Shown here: positions 56,190 through 64,000 of the stretch, piece by piece
Numbering within the stretch: position 1 is the first letter of the stretch
Layout of the letters: every line of letters begins with the position of its first letter
Source of the DNA: Vibrio neptunius
Lineage (GTDB): Bacteria; Pseudomonadota; Gammaproteobacteria; Enterobacterales; Vibrionaceae
Assembly (NCBI GenBank): GCA_019339365.1
Contig: CP079859.1
Span: 2,294,001-2,358,000, forward strand
DNA length: 64,000 bases
Direction of reading: 5' to 3'
Translations under genes and position numbers: made by a program
Notes under the pieces: generated by a model
The model's input: the letters and a program-made list of their open reading frames with translations, nothing else
What the model was told of the DNA's origin: nothing
Databases searched by the model: none

Positions 56190-57431
56190 TTAGATAGACT
56201 TAGGAATCAGTTTTACCGCGTTTTTATCGTCATAAGTCGCCATACAGAAATCGTCTGCACCCAAGGCCTCATGCGCGTCAAAATTGTCTTCAGTGAACGG
56301 AATGAACGGAGTACGATACTCTTTAATCAGCCCCTGAACTGGCACATCCATCGACTCCAATGCTTGCTTTAGTGCAATTCGGTTTGATTCAGCATCATCA
56401 GTTAGCTCCACTGTGCTAGCGGCTTGAAGAAATACCTTGGCCAAATCGTAACCGTGAACAAAACCGGCAGGCGCTTCAATATTGGTATCTTCAAAGTAAG
56501 CCGGAAATAGGGTTTGCGCATCCTTGAACACATTCTGATTGAAACGGTTTGGCTCTGAGCTGTAGAAATTGAAACACGATTGAATGAAATGAAGGTTCGC
56601 TTTTTCGCGAATAGTGAAAGGCACATCCTGTGCAAACTTACCGCCAGTAATGCCCCAGTGGCTATATATCGGCATTTCCACGTCAACACTGGCCACACTC
56701 TCAACAATAAGCTTGCCTTCACGGCTGTTAGCCACCAGCAGAACACAATCGCCTCCGCTCGATTGTGCTTCACGAATCAAGATTCGCGCATCGACATCTT
56801 TGATTCCCCAATCAAACCAACTGGTTTTTACGCGCTCGACCAACTCTTCAGGTAAAGCAGACATCATCGCTTTGTAGTTTGACTTGCCCCACCCCGTGTT
56901 TTCTAGCATCAAGTGAGGCTGTTTACACTGCTGCTCTAACGCGTAGTTAACCAGTATTTCCCCTACTTTGGAATCGTCTACCGAAAGACGGAATACATAG
57001 TTTTCCTCGGTAGAAGGATATCGAGTGATAGGCGTCCCTGCAGCCCAAGGAACCAAGGTCAACATCTTTGATTTATTGATGTACTCTCGGTATTTGATCA
57101 ATGGCGGAGAATGCAGGCCACCGATGTAAACCAATCCGTCGCTGTCTTTGAGAAAACGCTCCATGTTTTTCTTGCTGCGTAAGACATTTCCTCTATGGTC
57201 AGTGGTCACAAACTCTACTGGAATCCCTGATATTTGGTTGCCTTGCTGAGAGAAGGCGACCTTGACTCCATGCTCAATAGAGAGTGCTGATTCCAGATGC
57301 CCTGTCCTGTCGGCATCAAGATAGATCTTAAGCACATCGGGTTTTGCAGCCTGTGCCACGCCGACAAACATCGCGACGACTACAATTAAAAATGTCCTAA
57401 CCATATATATCACCAACCTAGACGTTATCAT
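56190..57431 (-). CDS. Periplasmic ligand-binding protein paired with the sensor kinase
   Basis: About 404-413 residues with a signal peptide (from MVRTFLIVVVAMFVGVAQA; start 57404 or 57431). It has a type-1 binding-protein fold of the branched-chain amino-acid family: GVKVAFSQQGNQISGIPVEFVTTDHRGN, GLVYIGGLHSPP, ENYVFRLSVDDSKVGEILVNYALEQ, FVHGYDLAKVFLQAA. No ABC permease or ATPase is nearby. Its likely partner is the downstream hybrid kinase, making this a sensing rather than a transport protein. Ligand unknown. Confidence 0.85.
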   Translation of the reverse strand: MITSRLVIYMVRTFLIVVVAMFVGVAQAAKPDVLKIYLDADRTGHLESALSIEHGVKVAFSQQGNQISGIPVEFVTTDHRGNVLRSKKNMERFLKDSDGLVYIGGLHSPPLIKYREYINKSKMLTLVPWAAGTPITRYPSTEENYVFRLSVDDSKVGEILVNYALEQQCKQPHLMLENTGWGKSNYKAMMSALPEELVERVKTSWFDWGIKDVDARILIREAQSSGGDCVLLVANSREGKLIVESVASVDVEMPIYSHWGITGGKFAQDVPFTIREKANLHFIQSCFNFYSSEPNRFNQNVFKDAQTLFPAYFEDTNIEAPAGFVHGYDLAKVFLQAASTVELTDDAESNRIALKQALESMDVPVQGLIKEYRTPFIPFTEDNFDAHEALGADDFCMATYDDKNAVKLIPKSI

Positions 57432-57590
57432 TTAGTTCTCTAGTTAGCCTAGGAAAGCATGCCGTTTTTTCCAGTAATTTGTTGACTTTAATAAACAAAA
57501 AAACAGATTTTATTCACTCTTCAAGATGCAAGCCCGCGTTAACTGTATCAATGGTAATACTGTTACGATGACCTTGAAAAGAAACGTGAA

Positions 57591-58460
57591 CTACACATAT
57601 TGCTTCACAAACTCGATAAAGGTTCGGTCTGCAATTGAGAGGTAAGCATTCTTTCGCCATGCTAGGGATAAGGCAAGATTAACCGGTTGATCAAAGGGAA
57701 TAGCCACTACGTCTTTTTCATGCTCTGTCACCAACTTCAAAAGTGCAGTGATTGCAAACTCATGTTTCACAATACTGAGTATCATTGGCAATAGATTCGT
57801 TTCAAATGAAAACTTCATTTCTTTGTCGTGTAAACGCGCCTGACTCTCAACAAAATCACGGTGAAAATAACCGGGCTTAAACATGACCAGTTCATGTTTG
57901 AAAAACTCTTCAAAGCTGATGCTTTTGTTTTTTGCCAAAGCATGTTCTGGCCCCACAACGGTGACCATTTCTACATTCAGCAAATGATCGGTTTCCAGAT
58001 CTTCCGGCACATTTTCATCGTCAATCACACCGATATCCAGTTCACCATCCAAAAGCATCCTTCGAATAGAGCGTGTCCCTGCATCAATTAGTGTGAGTTT
58101 CAGGTTAGGATAATGCGACTTAAATGCCATCAGGACTTGCGGGAAGAAATAAGAACCTAACATGCTTGGTGCTCCGAGCCGAACTTCCCCTTTTTCAAGC
58201 CCTCTCAGTTCATCTATTGCTAACTTAGCATCATCGATTTGTTGCAAGACTCGCTTCGCGTGTTCATAGAGCACCTTACCTTCATCGGTGAGCGTGACAC
58301 GCCGTTCTTCTCGTCGGAATAATTCTACACCTAATTGTTGTTCAAATTTCTTGATTGAAATACTCAGTGCAGGCTGCGCAATATGCAACGCTTTTGCTGC
58401 CATAGTGAAATGGCCATGCTCAGCGACGGCAACAAAGTGTTTTAAGTGTCGGGAGTCCAT
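57591..58460 (-). CDS. LysR-family transcriptional regulator
   Basis: 289 residues. N-terminal winged helix MDSRHLKHFVAVAEHGHFTMAAKALHIAQPALSISIKKFEQQLGVELFRREERRVTLTDEG, then the LysR substrate-binding domain (about 90-289, RLGAPSMLGSYFFPQVLMAFKSHYP). It is divergent from the MFS gene at 58577 with a 116-bp AT-rich spacer, the classic arrangement of a LysR protein and its target. Inducer unknown. Confidence 0.92.
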   Translation of the reverse strand: MDSRHLKHFVAVAEHGHFTMAAKALHIAQPALSISIKKFEQQLGVELFRREERRVTLTDEGKVLYEHAKRVLQQIDDAKLAIDELRGLEKGEVRLGAPSMLGSYFFPQVLMAFKSHYPNLKLTLIDAGTRSIRRMLLDGELDIGVIDDENVPEDLETDHLLNVEMVTVVGPEHALAKNKSISFEEFFKHELVMFKPGYFHRDFVESQARLHDKEMKFSFETNLLPMILSIVKHEFAITALLKLVTEHEKDVVAIPFDQPVNLALSLAWRKNAYLSIADRTFIEFVKQYV

Positions 58461-58576
58461 CAGATACCCATATCAAAAATATATCAACTCTATATTTTTA
58501 ATATATTTTATTAATCCAGTTATCACTGATATTTTGATCACAATAACTCACTGAATCACTAGAGTAGTCAACAATA

Positions 58577-59824
58577 ATGATCGAACTCGGAAGCCAAGAT
58601 TACCGACGGGTAACACTGAGCCTTGCCCTCGGCTCATTCATCGTGTTTTGCAACCTATATTTGTTTCAACCTATGCTGCCTTATATGGCTCAGCACTTTG
58701 CCGTCTCAGAGACTAAGATTAACTGGCTGTTTGCTGCGAGTACGTTGGCGCTTTCTTTAAGTCTGGTACCATGGGCAGTGGCATCTGAGGCTGTGGGTCG
58801 AAAGAGGATAATGCTTACAGGCCTGCTCGCCATGCCTGTCATTGGTATCGGAATGCTCCTGTCTCCTTCACTTCTTAGCTTGGTTGTCATGCGTGCACTC
58901 ATGGGCGTCGCTTTAGCTGCTTTCGCTTCTGTAGCAGTCGCTTACATGGTGGAAGAGCTGTCGCCTAACGCTTTCGGCCAAGCAATTGGTGGCTATATAG
59001 CGGCCAACTCACTCGGCGGCATTGTAGGGCGTATTGTCGGCGGTACTCTCACAGATGCCTTCGGTTGGCAACAAGCCGTCATTGCTATGGCGGTGTTTAC
59101 CTTGATTGGTGCAATCAGCGTATGTGCTTTACTGCCAAAGCAGAAGCACTTTTCTCCCCAAAAAGGGATGCTTCGCTACCACAACCGTGCATTGGTTAAG
59201 CACCTTAAAAATAAAACCGTTTGGTTTGCCATGCTAATTGGGGGGGTAAATTTTGCTTTGTTCGTTAACTTATACTCAGTAATGGGCTTTCGCCTCGTTG
59301 AAGCACCACACTCGCTCCCTATTGGCCTAACCTCATTGATTTTTCTCTGCTACTTACCCGGAACCTTGAGTTCAAAACTCACGTCAGTATGGAACCGATA
59401 TCATCAGCCCATTTCAGGTATGGTTTGCGGCACAATCTTAAGCCTGATCGGTATGGTCGTTGCCTATGTCGATCGGATACCATTTATGATTATCGGGTTA
59501 GCACTTATCAGCTTTGGTGCCTTCTTTACACATACGCTGGCCTACGCCTGGGTTAGTCAAAAAGTAAACCAAGCGAAAGCCACTGCAACAGCTCTATACC
59601 TCGTCCACTACTACGTTGGTGGTAGCCTAGGAGGCTTTTTCTTAATTTACTGCTGGCAACATGGTGGTTGGGCGTACGTTATCGCAGGCGGAATGCTGTT
59701 GTATCTAATGATTTTTACGCTGTGCTACAAACTGAATGTGATTCACCACAGTTCATCAGAGCTGGAGAATGAGGCGACCACTGGTTCAACATCTGAGTTG
59801 AAGACAACGCATTCATCTCATTAG
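58577..59824 (+). CDS. MFS transporter (YnfM-like), probable LysR target
   Basis: 415 residues with 12 TM segments: SLALGSFIVFCNLYLFQPMLPYMAQHF, loop VPWAVASEAVGRKRIML, RALMGVALAAFASVAVAYMVEELSP, GGYIAANSLGGIVGRIVGGTLTDAFGWQQAV. This pattern fits the YnfM branch of MFS exporters. A hydrophilic C-terminal tail of about 30 residues rich in Ser, Thr and Glu follows. Likely controlled by the divergent LysR gene. Confidence 0.88.
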   Translation: MIELGSQDYRRVTLSLALGSFIVFCNLYLFQPMLPYMAQHFAVSETKINWLFAASTLALSLSLVPWAVASEAVGRKRIMLTGLLAMPVIGIGMLLSPSLLSLVVMRALMGVALAAFASVAVAYMVEELSPNAFGQAIGGYIAANSLGGIVGRIVGGTLTDAFGWQQAVIAMAVFTLIGAISVCALLPKQKHFSPQKGMLRYHNRALVKHLKNKTVWFAMLIGGVNFALFVNLYSVMGFRLVEAPHSLPIGLTSLIFLCYLPGTLSSKLTSVWNRYHQPISGMVCGTILSLIGMVVAYVDRIPFMIIGLALISFGAFFTHTLAYAWVSQKVNQAKATATALYLVHYYVGGSLGGFFLIYCWQHGGWAYVIAGGMLLYLMIFTLCYKLNVIHHSSSELENEATTGSTSELKTTHSSH

Positions 59825-59865
59825 AATTATTTCGACGCTTACAGCCCCAAACCGAATCTGGTATT

Positions 59866-59895
59866 CTTGCTTCCAAATTGAAAATTGGAAGTAAG
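59866..59895 (+). promoter_or_regulatory. Hairpin covering the ribosome site of the DUF1415 gene
   Basis: Arms CTTGCTTCCAA (59866-59876) and TTGGAAGTAAG (59885-59895), one G-T mismatch, 8-base loop. The 3' arm contains the GGAAG ribosome site and ends right at the ATG. It may serve as an RNA switch limiting translation, or as the terminator of the MFS gene. Confidence 0.45.
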
Positions 59896-60459
59896 ATGAC
59901 AACCCCAAGCTCAACCCAAACCATCGCAGAGCATGTTAATCAATGGCTTAACAATGTGGTAATTGGTCTAAATTTGTGCCCATTCGCTGCTAAGCCACAA
60001 CGCAATAAACAAATAAAAATATTTGTCAGTGAAGCTAAGCAAGAAGAGACATTGCTGGAAGACATCCTCAGCCAACTCATGGAATTAGAATCTAAAACCG
60101 CTGAGGAGTTAGAAACCACATTGGTCGTTGTACCAAACATGCTTAACGATTTTTATGACTATAATTTGTTCATTGACTGGGTTGAAGCATTAATCCGGCA
60201 GCAAGGCTGGGAGGGAACCTACCAGTTAGCGACATTTCATCCAGACTATTGTTTTGGTGGAGCACAGCCAGATGATGCAGAGAACCTGACTAACCGTTCT
60301 CCTTACCCTGTGTTCCATCTTATTCGAGAAGAAAGTATGGAGAAGGTGCTCAAACATTATCCGGACCCTGAATCTATCCCCGATACCAACATAGCTCGCG
60401 TTGAATCCCTCAGTCAGGCGGAGTTGGTAAAACTTTTCCCTTACTTGTTTAAACGGTGA
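59896..60459 (+). CDS. DUF1415-family protein
   Basis: About 187 residues, cytoplasmic, function unknown. The N-terminal VNQWLNNVVIGLNLCPFA (NLCPFA motif) and the C-terminal block LATFHPDYCFGGAQPDDAENLTNRSPYPVFHLIREESME are the family hallmarks. I take ATG 59896 with GGAAG upstream, not the earlier TTG. A hairpin covers the ribosome site. Confidence 0.88.
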   Translation: MTTPSSTQTIAEHVNQWLNNVVIGLNLCPFAAKPQRNKQIKIFVSEAKQEETLLEDILSQLMELESKTAEELETTLVVVPNMLNDFYDYNLFIDWVEALIRQQGWEGTYQLATFHPDYCFGGAQPDDAENLTNRSPYPVFHLIREESMEKVLKHYPDPESIPDTNIARVESLSQAELVKLFPYLFKR

Positions 60460-60495
60460 CCGTGACATGAGTGGAGTCCAATCTCCACTCATCAT

Positions 60496-61563
60496 TTATG
60501 AGGCGGGTATGTTTGCCAGAGCACGAACCACAATTCGGTTTCGCCCCCGATTTTTAGCCTGATAAAGCGCTTCGTCAGCCACTAAGATGATCTGATCGAG
60601 TGTTCCCTTCTTCGTATCATCCCCTGACTCGATCCCAAAATCAAATTCACACACACCAATGGATACCGTTATAGGGACCCCATCTAGGATAATCTCATTG
60701 ACAGATTGATGCAGTTTTTCGATCAGTTGACGCCTTTCCAGTTCGGTTCTCTCGGGCAGCCAAACGACAAACTCTTCTCCCCCAAACCGAGCAATGAAGT
60801 CTCTTTCAGACAAACAGGACTGAAGTTGTTGCGCGGTTTTCTTTAAAACATCATCACCAATTTGATGACCGTGAACATCATTGACCTTCTTAAAGTGATC
60901 AATATCAATCACGGCCAGTGAACCTTTGCCAGAAGCGACCTTCATGCGTTCTATATCAAGGTGGATGGTTTTGAACATACACCGTCGGTTGGCGATGTTG
61001 GTCAACGCATCATGATAGGCTTGATACTCTAGCTGGCTATTCAACTTTCGTAGCCGCTCTTCCTGCTTACGGCGGATCAACTCTACTTCCACCCAAGACG
61101 CCATTAGCTTGAGTGCATCAATGTCGATATCTTTGAACTTCCTTGGGTAGGGAGACGCAGATGAAAAATTCAGCGTACCAAAAACCTCATCGTCAACAAA
61201 AATTGGAATACCAATGTATGACTCTAATCCAAACGCTTGGTAGGCAGGGTGTTTTGCATACTCATTGCTTTCTCCCATATGCTCAATTGATACTGGACCA
61301 AATGAACCGCAGGTGATTTGGCAATAAGTAGATTCATAACTAAACGTATCCCCGGGTTTTAGCTCTACCCCCTCCGACGTCACACAATACAGTACAGTGT
61401 ATAGATCGCCATCAATTCGGGATAAAATACCAATATCCAGATTAAAACGTTCCAAGCCCATCATGATGAGTTGGGTGATCTGAATATCAAATCCTTTCTG
61501 ATAGTCATTAGTGATCTGATAAAGACGTCTTATGATCTTTTCACTTTCACTCGCTACAACCAT
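60496..61563 (-). CDS. GAF-GGDEF diguanylate cyclase
   Basis: 355 residues, cytoplasmic. An N-terminal GAF domain (about 20-165, ITQLIMMGLERFNLDIGILSRIDGD ... SYIGIPIFVDDEVFGTLNFSS), a short coiled coil, then a GGDEF domain with DALTNIANRRCMF, AVIDIDHFKKVNDVHGHQIGDDVL and the active-site loop GGEEF, so it should be catalytically active for cyclic-di-GMP. No inhibitory RxxD is clearly seen just before the loop (it reads SERDFIARFGGEEF, with RDFIARF). Divergent from the next gene. Confidence 0.92.
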   Translation of the reverse strand: MVVASESEKIIRRLYQITNDYQKGFDIQITQLIMMGLERFNLDIGILSRIDGDLYTVLYCVTSEGVELKPGDTFSYESTYCQITCGSFGPVSIEHMGESNEYAKHPAYQAFGLESYIGIPIFVDDEVFGTLNFSSASPYPRKFKDIDIDALKLMASWVEVELIRRKQEERLRKLNSQLEYQAYHDALTNIANRRCMFKTIHLDIERMKVASGKGSLAVIDIDHFKKVNDVHGHQIGDDVLKKTAQQLQSCLSERDFIARFGGEEFVVWLPERTELERRQLIEKLHQSVNEIILDGVPITVSIGVCEFDFGIESGDDTKKGTLDQIILVADEALYQAKNRGRNRIVVRALANIPAS

Positions 61564-61747
61564 ATCCTGTCCTGATAGCTGGCATTTGTTATAATTAAGA
61601 TAGCCTTAATCCGATAATGATATCAATAACCTGACGCAGAAAACGCTGAACAATTGGCCCTCGTAGCATTTATTTTCGTGCTGTAATGGCACGTTTCATG
61701 AGGCTTTGTTAGTATGACGTGATAATTACCAAATGCAGGTTAAGTGA

Positions 61748-62323
61748 ATGCACCTATCCAAACTTACTCAAGAAATCTTTGACCATCTTTACCGCGACAT
61801 TACTGAGTTTCGTACTACTTTCGACTTGCCTGTTGCCTCTCCAGAAAGCTTAGACCAAAAAGCGGATACACTGCATACCTCTTTAGCAGTAGAAGAGCTT
61901 ACCGAACTGGCAGAAGCTGATAATAAGACAGAACAAGCGGATGCTATCATAGACAGTGTTTACGTTTTGATGGGTCGTCTAGTTCATTTGGGTGATGACA
62001 AGGTTGAATCGAACCTTGCGATCAGTTATCTGATTGACCTACTGCTTAATGTTGCCGTTAATCGTGGCATCAACTTTATACCATGTTGGGACGAAGTCCA
62101 CTCAAGCAACATGAGTAAGGTTTGCCGCAACGAAAAAGAATACGCAGAAACAGAAGCCCATTACGCTGAACAAGGCATTCAATTAATGGCGGTGCAAAAA
62201 GGTGATTACATCATCGCAAAATGTGCCGAAGATTTTGTTTCTGAAGCGAAAACTATCCGCCAAGGCAAGGTATTGAAGTCTGTTTACTACCGACCTGCTG
62301 ATCTGGCGCCGCTAACGGCATAA
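61748..62323 (+). CDS. MazG-like nucleotide pyrophosphohydrolase family protein
   Basis: 191 residues. An all-alpha NTP-PPase signature is seen in VEELTELAEADNKTEQADAIIDSVYVLMGRL (EExxE and a downstream ExxD-like D-A-I-I-D). The C-terminal region (DEVHSSNMSKVCRNEKEYAETEAHY) resembles phosphoribosyl-ATP pyrophosphatase-like proteins. It may cleave aberrant nucleotides. AGGTTAAGTG precedes the ATG. Confidence 0.78.
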   Translation: MHLSKLTQEIFDHLYRDITEFRTTFDLPVASPESLDQKADTLHTSLAVEELTELAEADNKTEQADAIIDSVYVLMGRLVHLGDDKVESNLAISYLIDLLLNVAVNRGINFIPCWDEVHSSNMSKVCRNEKEYAETEAHYAEQGIQLMAVQKGDYIIAKCAEDFVSEAKTIRQGKVLKSVYYRPADLAPLTA

Positions 62324-62330
62324 GTCTCCA

Positions 62331-62369
62331 GAAAAAAAGCCGCCACCTTCGGAAATCCTTAGGTGGCGG
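62331..62369 (-). terminator. Strong leftward terminator downstream of btuCD
   Basis: Minus strand: CCGCCACCT, 12-base loop, AGGTGGCGG, then CTTTTTTTCT. Nine G/C-rich pairs and seven T make this a strong Rho-independent terminator. It lies 250 bases past the btuD stop, so it closes either a long 3' UTR or a separate small RNA. Confidence 0.8.
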
Positions 62370-62560
62370 AAGCTGCCATAGTCATAAAAATGGCTTATTG
62401 TTGTCAAATGTCCGGTTTCCCTTCGAATTGACTAAGCCTAACAAGAACGAGAATGTATCGTTTTTATTAAAGCTAAACTTATGCCAAGTTTTTACAAAAC
62501 ATAACTTGTTGATTTTTATAATAATGATATTTCCAGCAATTTATGTGGAGTTGAGACTTG

Positions 62561-62593
62561 CTCAAACATAGTGCGTAACGCACTATATTTGAG
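62561..62593. repeat. 33-bp near-perfect inverted repeat after btuD
   Basis: Arms CTCAAACATAGTGCGT and ACGCACTATATTTGAG around one central base, with one mismatch. There is no T run on either side, so it is not an obvious terminator. It may be an operator, an RNA hairpin at the btuD 3' end, or a dispersed repeat. Confidence 0.6.
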
Positions 62594-62619
62594 AATTGGC
62601 TAATGGGGCGATTGCCTGA

Positions 62620-63375
62620 TTAATCAAAGATTAATACCGGTTCTCCGTTAAAATCCGTTTTTTGAACTCGAGTTTTGAATACTTTAGAAAGCTCACTTGG
62701 CTCGAATACCTGCTCTACAGAACCTACTTTCTGAATAACGCCTTTATCCAATAATAAAGCCTTATCGGCATGCTTAAGCGTTCGATTAAGGTCATGATTA
62801 GACATCAACACAGTGATACCCATATCAGCAACTTTACGAATCAGTTTATAGAGTAACGCTTCCTGACCTATATCCAGTGGCGCCGCAGGCTCATCCAATA
62901 TAAGAAGCTTCGCATAAGGATTTAGAGACGGCCAGATTTGCAGGCATATCGCACATAACCTCACTCGCTGCCACTCGCCTCCAGACAATTGGTGAATCGA
63001 ACGATGAAGCTTATCCTCCAGTTCAAGTACATCCACCAGCTCTTTGACGACTTGTTCCACCGCATCATCCAAGTTCAGCACAGAGCTTGGGAGTGACAGT
63101 GAAAGATATTGTGAAACCTCAAGGTTGAAAGCAGGACGATCACTCTGGCTCAAAAATCCGCGATAGCTTGCAAGGCTCTCAATGGAGCTACTTTTAACGT
63201 CTAAATCAAACATCGTAGCGTCACCCTCAAAGTCTAACAAGCCAGCAACCGCCGTCAGCAAGGTGCTTTTACCACTGCCATTTGGACCAACAACATGAAG
63301 CACTTCACCTTTGTCTACAGAAAACGAAAGCGGTAACAAACGTGAGCCAACCGATAAACTATTAACGTGAATCAT
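62620..63375 (-). CDS. btuD: Vitamin B12 ABC transporter ATPase BtuD
   Basis: 251 residues. ABC motifs: Walker [11 protein letters not shown]-loop region [14 protein letters not shown], signature [11 protein letters not shown], Walker [13 protein letters not shown] and switch His in [13 protein letters not shown]. The sequence around [20 protein letters not shown] and the btuC neighbour identify it as the BtuCD ATPase, powering cobalamin uptake across the inner membrane. Overlaps btuC by 14 bases. Confidence 0.9.
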   Translation of the reverse strand: MIHVNSLSVGSRLLPLSFSVDKGEVLHVVGPNGSGKSTLLTAVAGLLDFEGDATMFDLDVKSSSIESLASYRGFLSQSDRPAFNLEVSQYLSLSLPSSVLNLDDAVEQVVKELVDVLELEDKLHRSIHQLSGGEWQRVRLCAICLQIWPSLNPYAKLLILDEPAAPLDIGQEALLYKLIRKVADMGITVLMSNHDLNRTLKHADKALLLDKGVIQKVGSVEQVFEPSELSKVFKTRVQKTDFNGEPVLIFD

Positions 63376-64000
63376 GATGTTTCACCAGCATCCAGATAAA
63401 GACAGGAGCTCCGATGGTTGTCGTGACTACTCCAAGGGGTAGCTCAGCAGATTCTAGGGCGACTCGAGCAATGATATCGGCAAACACCAACAGCATCGCA
63501 CCAGACAGTGCGGAGATAGGCAGCAAATATCGATTCTCACTACCCAATGCAAGCCTGAGAAGATGAGGAACGATCAAACCAATAAATCCAATCACACCAC
63601 CAAGTGCAACTGCGCCGCCAACCAGAATCGAAACGGCTAAGATTAACTTCCAGCGCACAGCTTCCACGTCAACACCAAGCTGCTTAGCATGTAACTCACC
63701 CATCATCAGCTTGTCTAGTGTCTTACCTTTCATGCATAGCCAAACAAATACAGGGACAAGAGTCAGCGTCAATACGTGGTGATACCAACTTGCCCCCCAA
63801 TGCTACCCATTAGCCAATACATTAACTGTCTTAAGCTAAGATCGTCACTGAAATAGAATGCCCAGGTGACAATAGCGCCTGTCAAAATGCCTAACGCCAC
63901 CCCAACCAACAAGAGTCGAGTAGTACTTAAACGCATGACTTTCGCCATTGAAACAAGCAACAGTGTAAACACCAATGCGCCAATGACAGCGGCGATCATA
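63362..64000 (-). CDS. btuC: Vitamin B12 ABC transporter permease BtuC (5' end outside window, frame broken)
   Basis: FecCD-family permease, C-terminal two thirds. Seen: [41 protein letters not shown], then after the break [32 protein letters not shown], the coupling helix region and [31 protein letters not shown]. The plus-strand C run at 63793-63798 has six bases; seven would give [15 protein letters not shown] and join the frames. The N terminus and any B12 riboswitch lie beyond the right edge. Confidence 0.87.

Larger units (their letters stand above)
62324..62619. other. Gap downstream of btuD with a terminator and a long palindrome
   Basis: No protein gene is seen. It holds a leftward terminator (62331-62369) and an isolated 33-bp inverted repeat (62561-62593), each described separately. 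About 190 bases of AT-rich DNA lie between them and could encode a 3' UTR or a small RNA. Confidence 0.4.

Noticed and set aside
58520-58545. CRP site in the lysR-MFS spacer (TGATATTTTGATCACA)
   Set aside because: Only one good half-site; the other half matches three of five bases.

Overview
The window looks like a chromosomal segment of a Vibrio or close Vibrionaceae relative. The evidence is the prpBC-acnD-prpF-prpE methylcitrate operon under a GntR regulator, a complete type VI secretion (T6SS) cluster of Vibrio-like type, and Vibrio-like metA, rlmF, DUF3859, DUF1415 and btuCD neighbours. No rRNA, tRNA, CRISPR array or insertion sequence was recognised.

Layout. 1-635: end of a Nudix gene and a GNAT acetyltransferase, both minus strand. 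749-9422: leftward propionate (methylcitrate) operon with its GntR regulator and a twin operator at 9495-9525. 9694-37536: rightward T6SS region: an orphan lipoprotein, vgrG/unknown/PAAR, then tssA-hcp-tssB-tssC-(second tssC)-tssE-F-G-clpV, a three-gene sensory/transport insert, then tagH-tssJ-K-L-M and a kinase. 37780-41014: tctCBA tripartite tricarboxylate transporter. 41117-45807: TolC/HlyD/two ABC-2 permeases with no ATPase. 45983-46224: remnant of a c-di-GMP phosphodiesterase gene. 46256-51021: DUF3859, P-loop kinase-like protein, metA, alpha/beta hydrolase, TPR lipoprotein, small membrane protein, rlmF. 51139-52859: very AT-rich patch with an MFS transporter and a 34-residue basic peptide. 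52887-60459: YgjP-like metallopeptidase, glutaredoxin, a hybrid sensor kinase paired with a periplasmic binding protein, a divergent LysR/MFS pair, DUF1415. 60496-64000: GGDEF protein, MazG-like pyrophosphohydrolase, btuD and partial btuC.

The most interesting unit is 25157-29412, inside the T6SS operon: a predicted double periplasmic sensor-HAMP-MFS fusion of about 849 residues followed by two periplasmic binding proteins. This could be a small-molecule sensing module dedicated to the secretion system. A second candidate is the AT-rich peptide plus MFS cassette at 51139-52652.

Caution on sequence quality: at least thirteen single-base frame breaks occur in otherwise intact genes, and most sit in runs of 4-7 identical bases. 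They look like homopolymer errors of the assembly rather than true gene decay, so broken genes are described over their full reconstructed spans.
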